Source of the DNA: Capsicum annuum
Taxonomy: Eukaryota; Streptophyta; Magnoliopsida; Solanales; Solanaceae
Reading direction: 5' to 3'
NCBI RefSeq assembly: GCF_002878395.1
Contig: NC_061121.1
Location: forward strand, 42,633,225 to 42,697,224
DNA length: 64,000 nucleotides
Shown: positions 23,338-36,027 of the stretch, piece after piece
Position numbering within the stretch: the stretch's first letter is position 1
Layout of the letters: every line of letters starts with the position of its first letter
Program-made: the position numbers and the translations under genes
Notes under the pieces: generated by a model
What the model saw: the letters and a program-made list of their open reading frames with translations, nothing else
Databases searched by the model: none
Told to the model about the DNA's origin: nothing

Positions 23338-23985
23338 TTATTATTCCAGGTACAAAATTCCGTTAGCTTCACCACTAAGTTCAAGAACAACTTTCAAGAG
23401 CTACAATAAAGTTACAATAACTTAAAAAATAAGTCTAAATGAATATCAAATGAACTATCAAAATAAAGTATTTATAAATTTTAAGAAAGAAGATGAAACA
23501 GAAAATTGTAGAATCAAGTCTACCGACTGCACGGTGTGTCCTTAAGGAATTTATTCCCTCAAGTACCCGAGGTTATGAAATTTTTCCTCCTAGGATAAAA
23601 TGATTCTCTTTTTGAAAATAGTTGTACCTCAAATTTTCAGAAACTTCAAACACACTCAACGATTTGATGATCACATGGGAGTTTTTAGGAGAAGAAGAAG
23701 ATTGTTTTTCAACTTAAAAATTGTTTTTATCTGAGAAAAAATTCAGGTATTTATAGCTATCAAGGTGTCTCTTCATGAAGAGAAGCAATGGTTCAGAATG
23801 GTGCACCCCTTCATAAAGGTACAACTCTTCGAAAAAGGTGCAATTCTTTGAAAAAGTCAAAACCTATTGGAAAGGTCATAACCATTCAATCCAAAAAGGT
23901 GCCTATTCAAATGACATCCTTTCTCTTGGTGTCTTTTCGGAAAACACCTATTCATTTTTCATTCACACCTCTTAAAAACCCAACA
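23338..23985 (-). repeat. 5' LTR, copia copy 1
   Basis: Matches the 3' LTR over its whole length with many substitutions. The outer end (TGTTGGG on the minus strand) is firm; the inner end is approximate because TG/CA is degraded there. The TATAAATA motif is retained near 23750. Confidence 0.7.
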
Positions 23986-24530
23986 GTCTAGATGTCAATG
24001 CTACATGTGTATTGTGTAACAGTGTAACAGAAACCACAGATCATTTTTTGTAAAATTTGATTTCACTAAACATCTATGGACCAACATATTAACTTGGATG
24101 CAAAAGCAGAACCATCATAGGAGCTGTTAGGAGGAGCATATTAAGTGGATAATTCAGAGTGCAAAACGGAAGACTCAGGGTGATAAAATATTTAACATGG
24201 TATATGTGGAAACAATTAATGCAATATAGAATGAAAAGAATCAACAAATTTTAGAACAAAAGGAGATAGAGGTGGATAAAATTACTAGACGGATAGCTTA
24301 TTTATGTAATGTTAGAACTAGTCGCAGCAGTATAACTTTAGTGCAAACTTGATTGATGTAAGTCTGTCTTTATGTTTTGTAGTAACTTCAAGTGGTGGGA
24401 GAGTTAAACCGGTGGTAGCAGAGTTAAGTGATGATTGCGGTCTTTAATCTAGACTAAGCTGATAGTGGTAGTTGACTGATTTGTATTGCTGATACATGTA
24501 ATTAATGAAAAGTATAGTTACCCAAAAAAG

Positions 24531-24955
24531 AGTGTATATGCATATTATACAATATATCAATCAAAAGAACCTTCGATACGTGAAAACTAATTACATAAAT
24601 ACTAAGCATAATCTAATTAATTAATAGTTCTCATAAAATACATTTCTTAATTCTAAGTTTTAACCCTCCCATACAGTTCTCAACTTTAAAACAATACAAG
24701 GGCGTTAAAACAAAATTAACAGATTAAATTATTAATTTTAAAATCACAAAATTATAGGATTTCTACTATTGGATACGTACCAAGCAATGATCTGTGATGG
24801 CTATGCATACAAACACTTAACCTTCTATTTTGTGTGGTGGTAAAGTATGCTTGGTGGCAGAGTCATTTTTATCTAAGATGTGTCAATGAATACCTCCTCA
24901 CTAAAAAAATGATGAAATTTACAACATAACATGTATACTTGCACTATTTCATAGC
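24531..24955. other. AT-rich DNA between LINE 3' end and copia B
   Basis: No gene or terminus is recognised. This is probably older host sequence flanking the two elements. Confidence 0.4.
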
Positions 24956-25260
24956 TGGAATAGCTCACAAGAGGAGGAAGAAGAAGATTAAAGTGTTTAT
25001 TGATGTAATAGTAAGAATAGACAGTTTCAACATTCTTTCTTTAGCTGACTTAGTATCTATTTATAGAGTTTGTACAAGATATAGAGAAGCATCTAGAAGA
25101 TTCTTCAACTTGCACTATCTAGCTGGCTAGTCGTTACAACTAACTAACTACTCCTCACTATACAATTAGACAAATGCAATAGACTTAAGCAATAAAACAG
25201 TAACCACAATATGCTATCGACTACTTCTAATTCATCCATATGTTTTAGTAATCTTCAATG
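24956..25260 (-). repeat. 3' LTR of copia B
   Basis: About 305 bp. On the minus strand it starts TTGAAGATTACT directly after the polypurine tract and ends GAGCTATTCCA. A TATA box (CTCTATAAATAGATAC) lies at about 25053-25068. The expected TGTTGAAG start has changed to CATTGAAG. Confidence 0.65.
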
Positions 25261-25267
25261 CTCCTTC

Positions 25268-26919
25268 TCAAGCTAGAGGGTACAAAATGTTAAGCACATC
25301 AAGCTGGATAAAAAGATACAAATGTTGCTCATGACTTAAGCTCTTGGTCAACATATATGCCACCTGATATTATGTAAAAACATGCATTCTCTTGACTAAT
25401 CCATCCTTGATCTTGTCCCTAATAAAATGACAATCAATTTCTATGTGTTTGGTTCTTTCATAGAATATAGGATTAGCTAACAGTATAATATCTGATTTGC
25501 TATCAGTCAATACTGTGATAGGCTTGTGAATAAAGACACCTAGCTCTAAAAATAATCCTTCCAACCAAGTTATCTCTATAACTGTTGAAGCCATTCTTCT
25601 ATATTTAGCCTCAGCTGAACTTCTAGACACTGTATGCTGTTTCTTAGATTTCCATGACACTAATGAGCCTCCAAACTATACCACATACCCAGTGATAGAC
25701 CTTCTAGTGTTAGGGCTTGCAGCCCAACCAGAATCACACCAACAGGTTAGATCTATGGTTCCCTAGGACTTCATCCAAATGCTTACCCTACTGACCCTTT
25801 TAGATATCTAAAAACACTATATGCAACTTCTAGGTGAGATCTTTTTGGTTGTTGCATAAACTGACTTAAAGTCTGAGTTGTATAGCAGATATCAGTTCTT
25901 GTGATTGTGGCATACATGAGTTTTCCAATTAGTCTCTGATAAACAGATGCATCTCTTAGAACTATATCATTAGTTAGTCTAACAGATTTATCAACCTCCA
26001 CAAAAGTTAGTTTAATGTTGGCTTTTAATGGTGTGGTGCAGGCTTTGCTCCTGCAAGGCCAGTCTCAAAAATTAACTCAAGCAAGTACTTATTTTGATCT
26101 ATAATAATCCCCTGCTTTGATCTCAGTATTTCAATACCAAGGAAATATTTAAGCTCACCTAAGTCTTTGGGCTTAAACTGTTGATGCAGTGTTGTCTTAG
26201 CTTCTTTGATCATGTCATCCACATAAACTAGAATGACCACCATTCCTCTTATTCTTTTTAAGGTGAATAAAGAGTAGTCATATGTACTTTAAGTAAAACC
26301 AGCCTTCAACAAATATGAAGTGAGTTTGATATTTCATTATCTTGAGGCTTGTTTAAGCCCATACAAGGACTTCAGTAATCTGCAAACCTGATGTTGTCCC
26401 TTTTGCTGAAAAACTTCAGGTAGTTGCATGTGTTCTTCCTCATCTAAGTCACCTTGCAAAAAAGAAATATACACATCCATCTGGTGCAAGAACCATCCCC
26501 TTGATACTACTAGATAAATAACACGCCTGACAGTTACCATTTTAGCAATAGGTGAAAAAGTATCATAGTAGTCTAGCCCCTCCTGCTGGCTATAGCCTTT
26601 GGCTACTAGTCTAGTTTTAAACCTTTCAACATCTCCATTTGCCTTGTACTTGATTTTTTATACCCATTTTGAACCTATAACATTCTTACCTGGTGGTAAG
26701 TCCACGACTTCCTATGTATTATTGTCTTCAAGAGCTTGTACTTCCAATTTTATGGCTTGAGTCCACCTTTCATCTCTAGCTGCTTCACTAAAGATTTGTG
26801 GTTTCACCAGAGCAGAAAAGCTATTAACATAGCATTGATATGTCAGTGAAGTATTATCATAGGATAGGTAATGACCAATGGGTATCTGGTGCCTTTCCTT
26901 CTCCTTGCTGTAGTATAAT
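25268..26919 (-). pseudogene. copia B pol, 3' part (reverse transcriptase and RNase H)
   Basis: Continues from 29414 across the solo LTR. It enters with HQIPIGHYLSYDN, the usual linker of copia polyproteins. The reverse transcriptase follows in several frames: GSKWVYKIKYKANGDVERFK, then SRGWFLHQMDVYISFLQGDL, LLKSLYGLKQASR and the active-site strand LVYVDDMI with both aspartates kept (near 26220). RNase H (25370-25660) shows SRSSAEAKYRRMA and VLTDSKSDIILLANP, close to the family norm. Stops and frameshifts (for example at 26336 and 26000) separate these blocks, so the enzyme is not made. Confidence 0.8.
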
Positions 26920-29413
26920 TATAATACCCGAGTCTGTATCCCGGATGCTAAACGGGGCTCATAATCTCGAAGCTCATAATCTTGAAGGACCATAAGCTAA
27001 TCTATGACTGGTACCTACTACAATAACTGAATGATAATGTTGTAAATATGCAAAAAATAGGCGAAAAAGGCCAATACTATAAATAATACTAAATATGGTA
27101 TAACAATACCAAAACTAAAATATCTGTCTGAAAATACTCTAGTCTGGAAAGCCTCTAAGCTGTCTGAACTGTGGAGTTGATGGAATAAGCCCCCAACTAA
27201 CTCCAACTACTAAAATCGAACTGAAGTGCTGAAAAACAATCATGTCCTCAAACTATGAGGACTCACCACTAACTCTGACTGCTCAGAAACTGAGCTACTA
27301 AGGGTGCTCTAGAGCCCGTGTGTTTGAACCTATGATATAAGAAACATAGTGCAAAAGAAAAGCATGCTTCTGTACTTTGAATGTAGTGGTATGCTCAGTG
27401 AGGTAGGCTGAAATGCATGGGTTCATATGCATGAACAATACTAACTGAATAACATGAGTATGACTGAATGAGCGTACATGCATGAATACGTAGACTGTAA
27501 ATAAGATCGTGATAATACTGAATACTGAGTCTGAATACTGATTACTGATGTCTGAGTTTATTGATACTGTATTACTGATAACTGAGTGACTGTATCTGAC
27601 AGTCTTGATTCTGTCAAACTATACTAAGTTTCGTACTTAGCTGGGTGACTGTAACTGACAGTCCTGAATCCATAAAACTAAACTAAGTTCTATATTGAGA
27701 CTGAATCTTAACTGAGACTGTGGGGGGTAATCATCTAACCGATATGCCCCTTGCTATATAGATTGGAGTTTAACCTGTAACCCCAGTTAGAAAGGTATCA
27801 ATATCGTGCCCTAGGTAAAGATAAGTTCTAAGTCACCCTCATCTGGCAGGTGATCTGAACGAGAATGATGGTACCCTCAACTGGCAGGTAGATCACCTCA
27901 TCAACCCTCAACTGGCAGGTTGATGTCTTAACCTACGCTGGCTACGTAGTTTTGGAATGCAAAGACTGCTTCTAAGGATTACACCCTCTACTGGCAGGTG
28001 AGTCCCCATCCTTGGGTTCACTCGGTGCTGAATCCTACTCCCAACTGGACAGACACTGGACTGAATTCTAAACTGTACTAGGCCTGGACTGAATTCTAAA
28101 TTGTACTAGGCTGGACTGAATTGTTACTAATCGTACTGTGTGACTGAACTGAACTGATTTTACTAAACTGAACTAGACCAATTCTGTGTTCACTGAGTTT
28201 TCCAAAGTTCTATAACTGAATGAATTCTATTGATTGTGACATGACTGATGCTACTCTGTGACTGACCATGGCTCTAGACAAGCAGCTAAATTGTCAGGTA
28301 TTAAATACCTCCAGGACTCGATAGCATAAATTTAAAACACATGGCATAATCTTGAGACATGATAACTAACTACTTGGTCATCATTCATTCATTTAGGCAT
28401 TTAAGAAAACACTTGCATGACATGAACTTGTCTACATACTAACATAATATAATTTCACTATTCAACTCACATGGACAATTCATCAAACACCTGTGGGGCA
28501 TAATATATGCACATAATACTAAAACAAAATGTAGACATCATGATTCAATTTCAATTTCAAAATTCCAAGAGCTTCAACATGAATTCACATGATAAATCAC
28601 ACATATCAAATAACTCTACATGAATCTTGTAATAAGTCATGAAATAGAAACCCAATTAAGTAATAATCATGACTACACTTTAATTCAAATCATGGAAATC
28701 ATGGAATCACTTTATATGAACTTAAAAAGAGTTTCTTGGACTCCAAGGGTGGAAGGAACCCTTGGATGAACACTTCACATACCTTAGTTGGTGAATTCTG
28801 GAAAATTAATGGTGGAATCTTGAGTCTTAAATTTGAATTTAATTAACCTAGGGTTTTGTTCTTGAGCAACTTGTGAAAGAATGAATATAACTTGCTAAAA
28901 GAGAGTTAAATTTCATGTTATGGGGGCTGAAAGTCTTGGAAAAAAAACTTAATTAAACCTGAGGATGTGGATTTTTAATAACTATAAAGTGAACCATCAA
29001 CACGTAGGCCGACGCGCCGCGTCATTGGCATCAACACGATAGCCAACGCACCTCGTTGAGTCCACATCAGCTCACTGTAATTGGACACTAGGAGCTGGGG
29101 AAAACATTTATCAATGCAATAGTCAAAGTGACACGTCAAGATCGCATTGATTCACTAGTTTAGGATCTCAAAGGTGCTTCAAATGAAGTACAAAAAATCC
29201 AAAACTTTTTGGGAATATCTACTTATATTCTTGATCATAAATTAACTTAAACATCAATATTTAATGGACGTAAAGGACGGGAAATAATATTTCCAACTTT
29301 TGAAGGCTAAAATAACACTAAGTCTGAATACTTAGCTAGAATTTTCTAAGTCTGGTACCCTCTTAACAAGTTTAAAGGACTGAATTAAGCTAAGAATTTT
29401 ACGGGGTCTTACA
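26920..29413 (-). mobile_element. solo LTR, 2.5 kb (Ty3/gypsy-like), inside copia B pol
   Basis: On the minus strand it starts TGTAAGACCCCGTAAAATTC and ends CGGGTATTATA. The 5-bp sequence ATAAT flanks it exactly (26915-26919, 29414-29418). The copia frame is continuous if the element is skipped (KDY before, GHYLSYDN after). TGTAAGACCCC is a common start of gypsy LTRs in Solanaceae. It contains four CTCAACTGGCAGGT-type repeats and ACTGA-rich stretches. No coding domain was recognised in it; the short frames seen are incidental. Confidence 0.8.
27836..27999 (+). repeat. CCCTCAACTGGCAGGT repeats in solo LTR
   Basis: Four copies of CCCTC(A/T)(A/T)CTGGCAGGT occur at about 27836, 27873, 27904 and 27983 with uneven spacing. 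The motif is conserved while the sequence between differs, hinting at a constrained element such as a binding site. Confidence 0.7.
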
Positions 29414-32051
29414 ATAATCTTTCAGCCAAATGGGCTCTTTAGTTACTCTTAGAGTTCTTCTAGGTGGAGTCTCTATAGTGACTGGTACATTAGTGGTTGA
29501 CTCCTTATGTGATAGAATTCCAATCAAGTGTTCAGGTTCTAAACTATCTTGTGGTAATCCTTCTGTGTCTGTAGAAGGATTGATTACATGATCTTCATCT
29601 ATTTCAGACTCTACTTCACTGTGGTAGTCATCATACAATTGTAGAAAATCAGTTGTATTATCTTTATCTTTCATGTTGGCAAATAGAAATACATGCTCTT
29701 GAAATGTAACATCTTTGCTGACAAACAACTTATTGGTATCTAAATCTAGCAGCAGATATCCTTTTTGTGAAGTAGAATATCCCATCATCAATGTTGGTTT
29801 AGCTCTCTCTGAGAATTTATCACCTTTAGGCAATATTGAAGCATAACATAGACAATCCACTACTCTTAAACGCACCAATAAAGGGGTCCTGGAAAATAAT
29901 AACTCATAAGGGTTTTTATTACCAATGGATGATGATGGTAACCTGTTCATCAAATATACTGCAGTTTGAACCAAAAATCCTCAGAACTTGATAGGTATGC
30001 TGGATTAGAATCGAATAACTCTAGCAATGTTCAATATTTGTCTATGTTTTCTCTCTTCCATACCATTTTGTTGTGGTATATGAGGACAAATACTCTGATG
30101 TAGAATACCTAAAGAGTTAAAAAATATGAGCATTATGAATTAAAGAACTCTCTCCCATTGTATGGACTTATGACTTTGACAGTGTCTCCAAATTGAGTTT
30201 TGATCATAGCCATAAAATTCTTTAGAGCCATGATGGTTTCAGACTTTAACTGTAACAAGTGAATCTAAGTATACTGCTGCAGTCATCAATAATAGTTAAG
30301 AAATAAAATTTCTTATCAAAATTTGGAGTCTTATAAGGTCTCCAAAGATCCATGTGTATCACATCAAAACATGCATTAGACTTAGTTTCACTAACAGAAA
30401 ATGTCAGCCTAGTTTGTTTGGCCAATGGACATACAGGACATTTATATGATCTAAAATCCTTAATACTTGATTAGATGGATGGCCAAGTCTGTGATACGAT
30501 ATACTGATGTCCTTTACATTAACTTCTGCAACTAAGTTTCCTTGTTTTCTTTGCCCCTTTGAAGAATTGTTTTCTCCATGTTCACTTCTGATCATGTACA
30601 GACCTCTTTTTTCTCTACCAATCCCCTTTACTTTTCCATTATAAATATCCTGGAAGACACAAAGTCAGGGTAAAAGGATATAAAACAAGACAGTTGTCTA
30701 GTGAACTTGGATACTGATAACAAATTGATTTTGAAATCGGGTACAAACAACACATCCTCCATTACTGCATTCTAAAATATTGTAGCTTCACCAGTGTGTG
30801 AAACATCAGCTTTAGTACCATTTGGGATATTTAGCTTGCTCATCCTGGCCTAACCACTATACTTATGGATAATACAATCTTATTTGTAGCTATGTATTGA
30901 GTAGCACCAGAATCTACTATCCATTCTTGTGTTTTAGTAAGAGACAATGAGCATGTAGTCATACCTAACATGTTTGCCTGCTTCTCATCTTGATAATCCT
31001 TGTTTAAAAGTTCCATGATCTATTTATACTCACTATCTGTGAAGCCTTGTTCCTTGCGCAATATTGTATTATGTCCCTCTTTGCTCCCTTCATGACTTAT
31101 TGAACCCTGCCCTACATCACTAAGATTAGTGTGAGAATTATGTGATCCTGCATATTGGTTTCCTACATATTGGTTTTCTTGTACACTGTTTCTCCCATAT
31201 CCTTGATGATTATATTCTCTAGATGCTCCATTGTTATAGTTGTTCTTCTTCCTTTGCTTCTAATCATTTGGATAGCATATCAGCTTATAGAAGTTCTCTT
31301 TGATAGCTATCCTTGAGATGCATAGCTTGTTTTTAGTCCTCTGTTTACTTGCATGGAGATAAGATCTGATTTCTCAGTTATTGCAACCATATTAGTCAAA
31401 GGTTGCATCTCATCTACCATTATCATGGTATATGCCTAATTGAGTATAGGTGTAACTCCTTTTAGTAGGATCTATCTTCTAGCTGAGTCATATGAATCAT
31501 TCAATCCACTTAAAAATTGAATAAACCTTAACTTATACAGATGATCTGCATATTTTTTTGATTTCAGGCAAGTACGCGGTGGAGTAGAAATTATAGCATC
31601 ATATCTATTTCATAGATTTTTCAGCTTTGTGAAGTACGTTGCCACAGAATCTATTCCTTGGAACAAAGTACTGATCTCTTTATGTAATTGATACAATCTC
31701 ATTCGATTGACCTTGTCAAACCTCTCCATCAAATCATCCCATACCTCGAATGCACTGGTTGCATATACAATTCCAGTTAATAACTCTGCACTGACAGAGC
31801 TCATCAACCTTGAAAGCACAATTGCATTATAGGTTTCCCACTGCTCATGCATTTCTTCTCTATAATTGTTCTTTGCTACAAGCTCAAGTTATGAAACCAA
31901 ATTTCCCTTTTCCTAACAATTCTATTCGCATTGAACGACTTCAAACACCATAATTCTCTGAATCAGTTAACTTGATTGGGATTAAAGTCGCACCAAACAC
32001 TTCTGAAGGTCCAATATACAGTGGATCACTAGAATTTATCTTAGGTATCAT
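29414..32051 (-). pseudogene. copia B gag, protease and integrase, broken
   Basis: The gag begins near 32051 (DPLYIGPSEVFGATLIPIKL, a typical copia gag start) and runs through LLTGIVYATSAFEVWDDL (31610-31852). The protease motif EWIVDSGATQYI is intact near 30905-30930. The GAG-pre-integrase segment is SYHRLGHPSNQVLRIL (near 30500). The integrase core is decayed but its C-terminal part is readable at 29399-29974 (QTAVYLMNRLPSSS, PYELLF, then PPRRTLRVTKEPIWLKDY). The frame then enters the solo LTR. Multiple stops, for example after NYGV and near 30000, rule out function. Confidence 0.75.
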
Positions 32052-32637
32052 TTCAAGAATAAATCAAGAACACTTATGAATTTTCCAACACCTTCAACAC
32101 AAGATCAAAAATGACTTTTCAAAGAAGTGTGGTTTTAGTATTTTAAAGAAAATTAGATGAAGTAGAAAAAGCCAAGTCCTCCGAATTCACGGAGTGTCCT
32201 TAATGAAATAATTCCCCTCAAGTACCCGAGGTTCGGGAATTTTCCTCCCAGGATAAAATGGCTTAACAATCTGACTGTAGTGGTACCTCAAACGATCGGA
32301 TTCTCTTTGAACTCACTCAACATTTAGATGATCACACGGAGTATTTTAGAAGATAAGAAATGTTTTCAAGTGCCAAAAATTTCATACTAAACCTGTGGAA
32401 AAATGCAGGTTTATATAGCCATTAAGTGCCCCTTTCGAAAGGTGGTAATGGTTCACCAAAAAGGTGTATCCTTTCTGAACATTCATGTTTGTCCATTTGA
32501 AAGAGTGTGTATTTTTCGAACAGCCACAACCATCCAAACAGTCATACCTTTTCCCGAAATAGTGTGTCTTTTACTCAAAGAGTTGTGTCCCTTCCAAGCA
32601 ACTTTTCATTTTCCATTCACACCAATTGAACTAAACA
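32052..32637 (-). repeat. 3' LTR of copia copy 2 (left edge truncated)
   Basis: Matches 37395-37979 from TTCAAGAATAAATCAAG onward. Sequence beyond that point in the other LTR (TGTATTTTGGCAAAACAACC) is absent. A TATATAAA promoter motif occurs on the minus strand near 32410-32418. Confidence 0.75.
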
Positions 32638-33197
32638 ATCCCTCAGATGAATGGGGAATGGCTACTCCTTGTAAAACTTTATGGACAAGTATGTGATCAT
32701 CAAACAAAGACTGATTGCATCTGGATAAGCGAGTTTTCCTTTGAACTTTCCATAGTGAACATGCATCGAATACACTCGGTCAATTAGTAGATTTGATATC
32801 TTTAAACCATCGATCTTTAATGTACACCTAGATAACACGTTATTCAACTAGCCTTTTACCATTTATGATTCTCACGATTTTATTCCTTTCAGCCATGAAC
32901 ACATCCCTATCTCATAAGAACTCAGAGAATAGGCCCTTACTAATATTCTCCTTAAAGCGGTTTCCACTTCACTCTCAAATAGGTGATTTCTAAATGTTCA
33001 ATCCTGTAGATTAAACGATTTGATCAAATCTATCAAATTTAGATAATCATTAAAAGACTTTACTCCATAAGTCTTATCTTTGTTTATTAAACAATGTCTA
33101 CATCATGAGAATGGGCTGGATATATTGACAAAGTTGAACCTGCCAGACATAACTTTATTTGATTTTATTGAACCTAACTCTTGGGATCTCCAGTATG

Positions 33198-36027
33198 CTA
33201 AGTAGATTTACCGCTATGCTGACTTGTTTTAGGCCATAAACCCATTCCTTTGGATGTCCTCTCAACTCTTTTTCTAGACAGGCCTTGTATAAGTGGATCC
33301 GACACATTATCCTTCAACTTTACATAGTCAATAGTGAAAATTCTACTAAAGAGAAGTTCTTTAATGGAATTATGTCTGTCTTATATGACGAGATTTAATG
33401 ATGTACATCATGCTCCTTTCCCTACCTATTTCCGTTTGGTTATCGCAATGTATACATACTGGTGTCACCAGTTTGGGCCAATAAGGAATATCTTCCAAGA
33501 AATTCTAAAGCCATTTTGCTTCTTTACCGGCTTTATCCAATGCGATAAACTTCGATTCCATTGTAGATAGAGCAATACATGTCTGTTTTGATAATTCCAA
33601 GAGACCGCACCTCCATTGATAGTAAATACATATCCACTCATGGATTTTACTTCATTTGATCCGGTGATCCAATTTGCATCACTGTATCCTTCAAGTACCA
33701 CAGGATATTTATTATGGTGTAAAGCATAGTCTTGAATGTATTTAAGATACCCCCAAAACTCTTTTCATTGCCATCCAATGAGTTTTATTGGGATTACTCG
33801 TGTACGTACTCAACTTACTAATAGCATATTCTATGTCTAGTCGTGTACAATTCATTATATATATTAAACATCCCAATACTCCTGCATACTCCAACTGTGA
33901 GTCACTTTCACATTCATTCTTTTGAAGTGCAAAGCTTACGTCCAATGGAGTCTTGGCGATACCAAATTCCAGATACTTGAATTTGTCAAGTACCTTTTCA
34001 ATGTAATGAGGCTGTGACAATGTCAACCCTTGTGGAGTTCTATGGATACTTATTCCCAAGATAACATTCACAACTCCAAGGTCTTTCATATCAAACTTGC
34101 TCTTGAGCATTCATTTTATAGCATTTATGTCAGAAATATCTCTACTGATGATCAACATATTATTCACATACAAACAAACAATGACTTGGTGATTTGAAGT
34201 ATCTTTAATGTAAACACATTTATCACATTCATTTATTTTGAACCCGTTTGCCAACATGGTTTGGTCAAACTTCGCATGCCACTGTTTAGGTGCTTGTTTT
34301 AGTCCATAAAGTGACTTAACAAGTTTACACACCTTATTTTCTTTTCCTGGAACCACAAAACTCTCAGATTGTTTCATGTAAATTTCTTCCTCCAATTCTC
34401 CATTTAGGAATGTTGTTTTCACATTTATTTGATAGATTTCAAGACCATATACTGCCTCCAAGGAAATTAACATATGAATTGACGTTATCCTTGTTAAAGG
34501 CGAGTATATATCAAAGTAATCAAGGATTTTCTTTTGTTTAAAGCCTTTTACGACAAGTCTTATCTTGTATTAGTCAATAGTACTATCCACTTTTATTTTC
34601 CTTTTGAAGATCCATTTAGAACCTAAAGGTTTATCTTTTGAAGGAAGATCAACCAGTTTCCATGTATGGTTGCTTAAGATTGAATCAATCTTACTATTGA
34701 CTGCCTCTTTCCAAAAGGATAAGTCTGACTACCACATCACTTTTTAAAACATTTGAGGCTCATTTTCTAAGAGAAATATTATAAAATTCGATCCAAATGA
34801 AGTTGATGTTCTTTGATGTATACTACATCTTGGATTCTCATCATTATGTACATCCTTAATTGGTTCATCTCGAGGTCGTTTAGACCCCCCACTAAACTAT
34901 TCATGTCTAGTTTTATACGGATAAATATGTTCAGAATTTAGCATTATCTAATTCAATTATCATATTTTTATTACTATCTGGATATTTGGATTTATGAACC
35001 AAAAATCGACATGCTTTACTACTTTTAGCATATCCTATGAACACGCAGTCCATCGTCTTAGGTCCTATCCTTACTCTTTTAGGTATAGGAACTTGGACCT
35101 TCGCAAGACATCCCCATATTTTAAAATATTTCAAGTTGTGTTTCCTTTATTTCCATTTTTCATCTGGAATTAATTGTATCTTACTATGGGGCACTCTATT
35201 GAGTATTCGGTTAGTTGTAAGGAAAGCTTCCACCCAAATGTTTTGTGATAAACCTGAACTTATTAGTAACGCATTTATTATTTTCTTCAAGGTTTGGTTT
35301 TTCCTTTCTACAATTCCATTAGATTGAGGTGAACACGGGGCCATAGTTTGATGGACAATTCCATTCTCTACACTTATTTGCGCAAAGAGAGATTCATATT
35401 CTCCACCCCTACCACTTCTTATCATTTTGATCTTTTTCTCTAACTGATTTTCAACTTCTATTTTATATTGCCTAAACGCATCTATTGCTTCATCCTTACT
35501 ATTTAGCAAATAGACATAGCAGTATCTAGTGCAATGTCAATAAAAGTTATAAAATACTTTTTTCCACCACAAGATGGTGTTGACTTCATTTCACAAATGT
35601 CAGTGTGGATTAAGTCTAAGGGATTGAAATTCTTTTCAATGGACATATATGGATGCTTAGCATACTTTAATTCCACACACGTTTATATTTTGATTTATTG
35701 CGCTCAAAGTTTGGCAAAACTTCTAAGTTAATCAGTTTTCATAATGTCTTATAATTGACATGTCTTAATCGTTCATCCCACAAATCATAAGACTCAAGCA
35801 AGTAAGAAGAAACTGAACTTTTATTGATTTCAACATCTATTTTGAATAGGCCCTCTATGAGGTAGCCTTTTCCTACATACACCTCTCCTTTATTAAGTAT
35901 AATTTTTTTCAGAAACAAATACACATTTGAATCTATTTTTGTTAAGAAGTGATACTAATCACGTTCTTTCGTAACTCCGGTACATATAGGACATTGTTCA
36001 AAGTCAACACTTTGCCTGATATCATTT
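33198..36027 (-). pseudogene. copia copy 2 pol, broken with active-site losses
   Basis: Protease: DSSATHYVC replaces DSGATHHVC. Integrase (about 35147-35930): IRSGRGGEYES has lost the second catalytic Asp (SDR to SGR), while QSNGIVERKN keeps the Glu. Reverse transcriptase (33742-34473): VYGLEIYQINVKTTFLNGEL, QAPKQWHAKFD and then IVCLYVNNMLII, where YVDD has become YVNN, removing both metal-binding aspartates. RNase H (33198-33701): EGYSDANWITGSNEVKSMSG, ending GLSRKRVERTSKGMGL. Stops and shifts separate the blocks. Compared with copy 1 the frames are longer but the active sites are worse. Confidence 0.8.

Larger units (their letters stand above)
17802..23985 (-). mobile_element. Ty1/copia retrotransposon, copy 1
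   Basis: The element is in minus orientation: 5' LTR at the right, gag, protease, integrase, reverse transcriptase, RNase H, polypurine tract (ATGTGGGGGAT, 18432-18443) and 3' LTR at the left. LTRs begin TGTTGGG. Flanks are ATCTA (17797-17801) and GTCTA (23986-23990), one mismatch. It is inserted in the LINE, whose protein frame continues across. A normal initiator-Met primer site was not found next to the 5' LTR. Coding sequence is broken throughout. Copy 2 (32052-37979), the solo LTR at 54937 and the fragment at 56927 belong to the same family. Confidence 0.85.
14145..24530 (+). mobile_element. 5'-truncated LINE split into four pieces by three insertions
   Basis: The 3' end of a plant L1-type LINE is spread over 14145-14357, 15543-15617, about 17707-17801 and 23991-24530. 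Read together, the pieces follow the end of the reverse transcriptase and the zf-RVT region: AIAKIYWDLTHKLDRLS and RWIHAYYIKS (piece 1), VYFKLLGDGITVPWK (piece 2), MWLQLHYRLSTKDRI (piece 3), TCVLCNSVTETTDH (piece 4). The same order is seen in the related LINE at 61266-64000. Inserted are a miniature LTR element, a probable solo LTR and a copia element. The 3' end is GTTACCCAAAAAAG. Upstream sequence is lost, as usual for LINEs truncated on insertion. The element is dead. Confidence 0.75.
24956..32051 (-). mobile_element. Ty1/copia retrotransposon B, incomplete, with solo-LTR insertion
   Basis: A second copia lineage in minus orientation. Its 3' LTR is at 24956-25260 and the polypurine tract at 25261-25273 (GCTTGAGAAGGAG on the minus strand). 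RNase H, reverse transcriptase, integrase, protease and gag follow rightwards to 32051. A 2.5-kb solo LTR at 26920-29413 splits the pol gene. The 5' leader and 5' LTR are missing: the gag start lies directly against the LTR of copy 2. Stops and shifts are frequent. Confidence 0.8.

Noticed and set aside
27830..28000. CRISPR-like spaced repeats (CTCAACTGGCAGGT)
   Set aside because: Short repeats with uneven gaps inside a plant solo LTR; not a CRISPR array.
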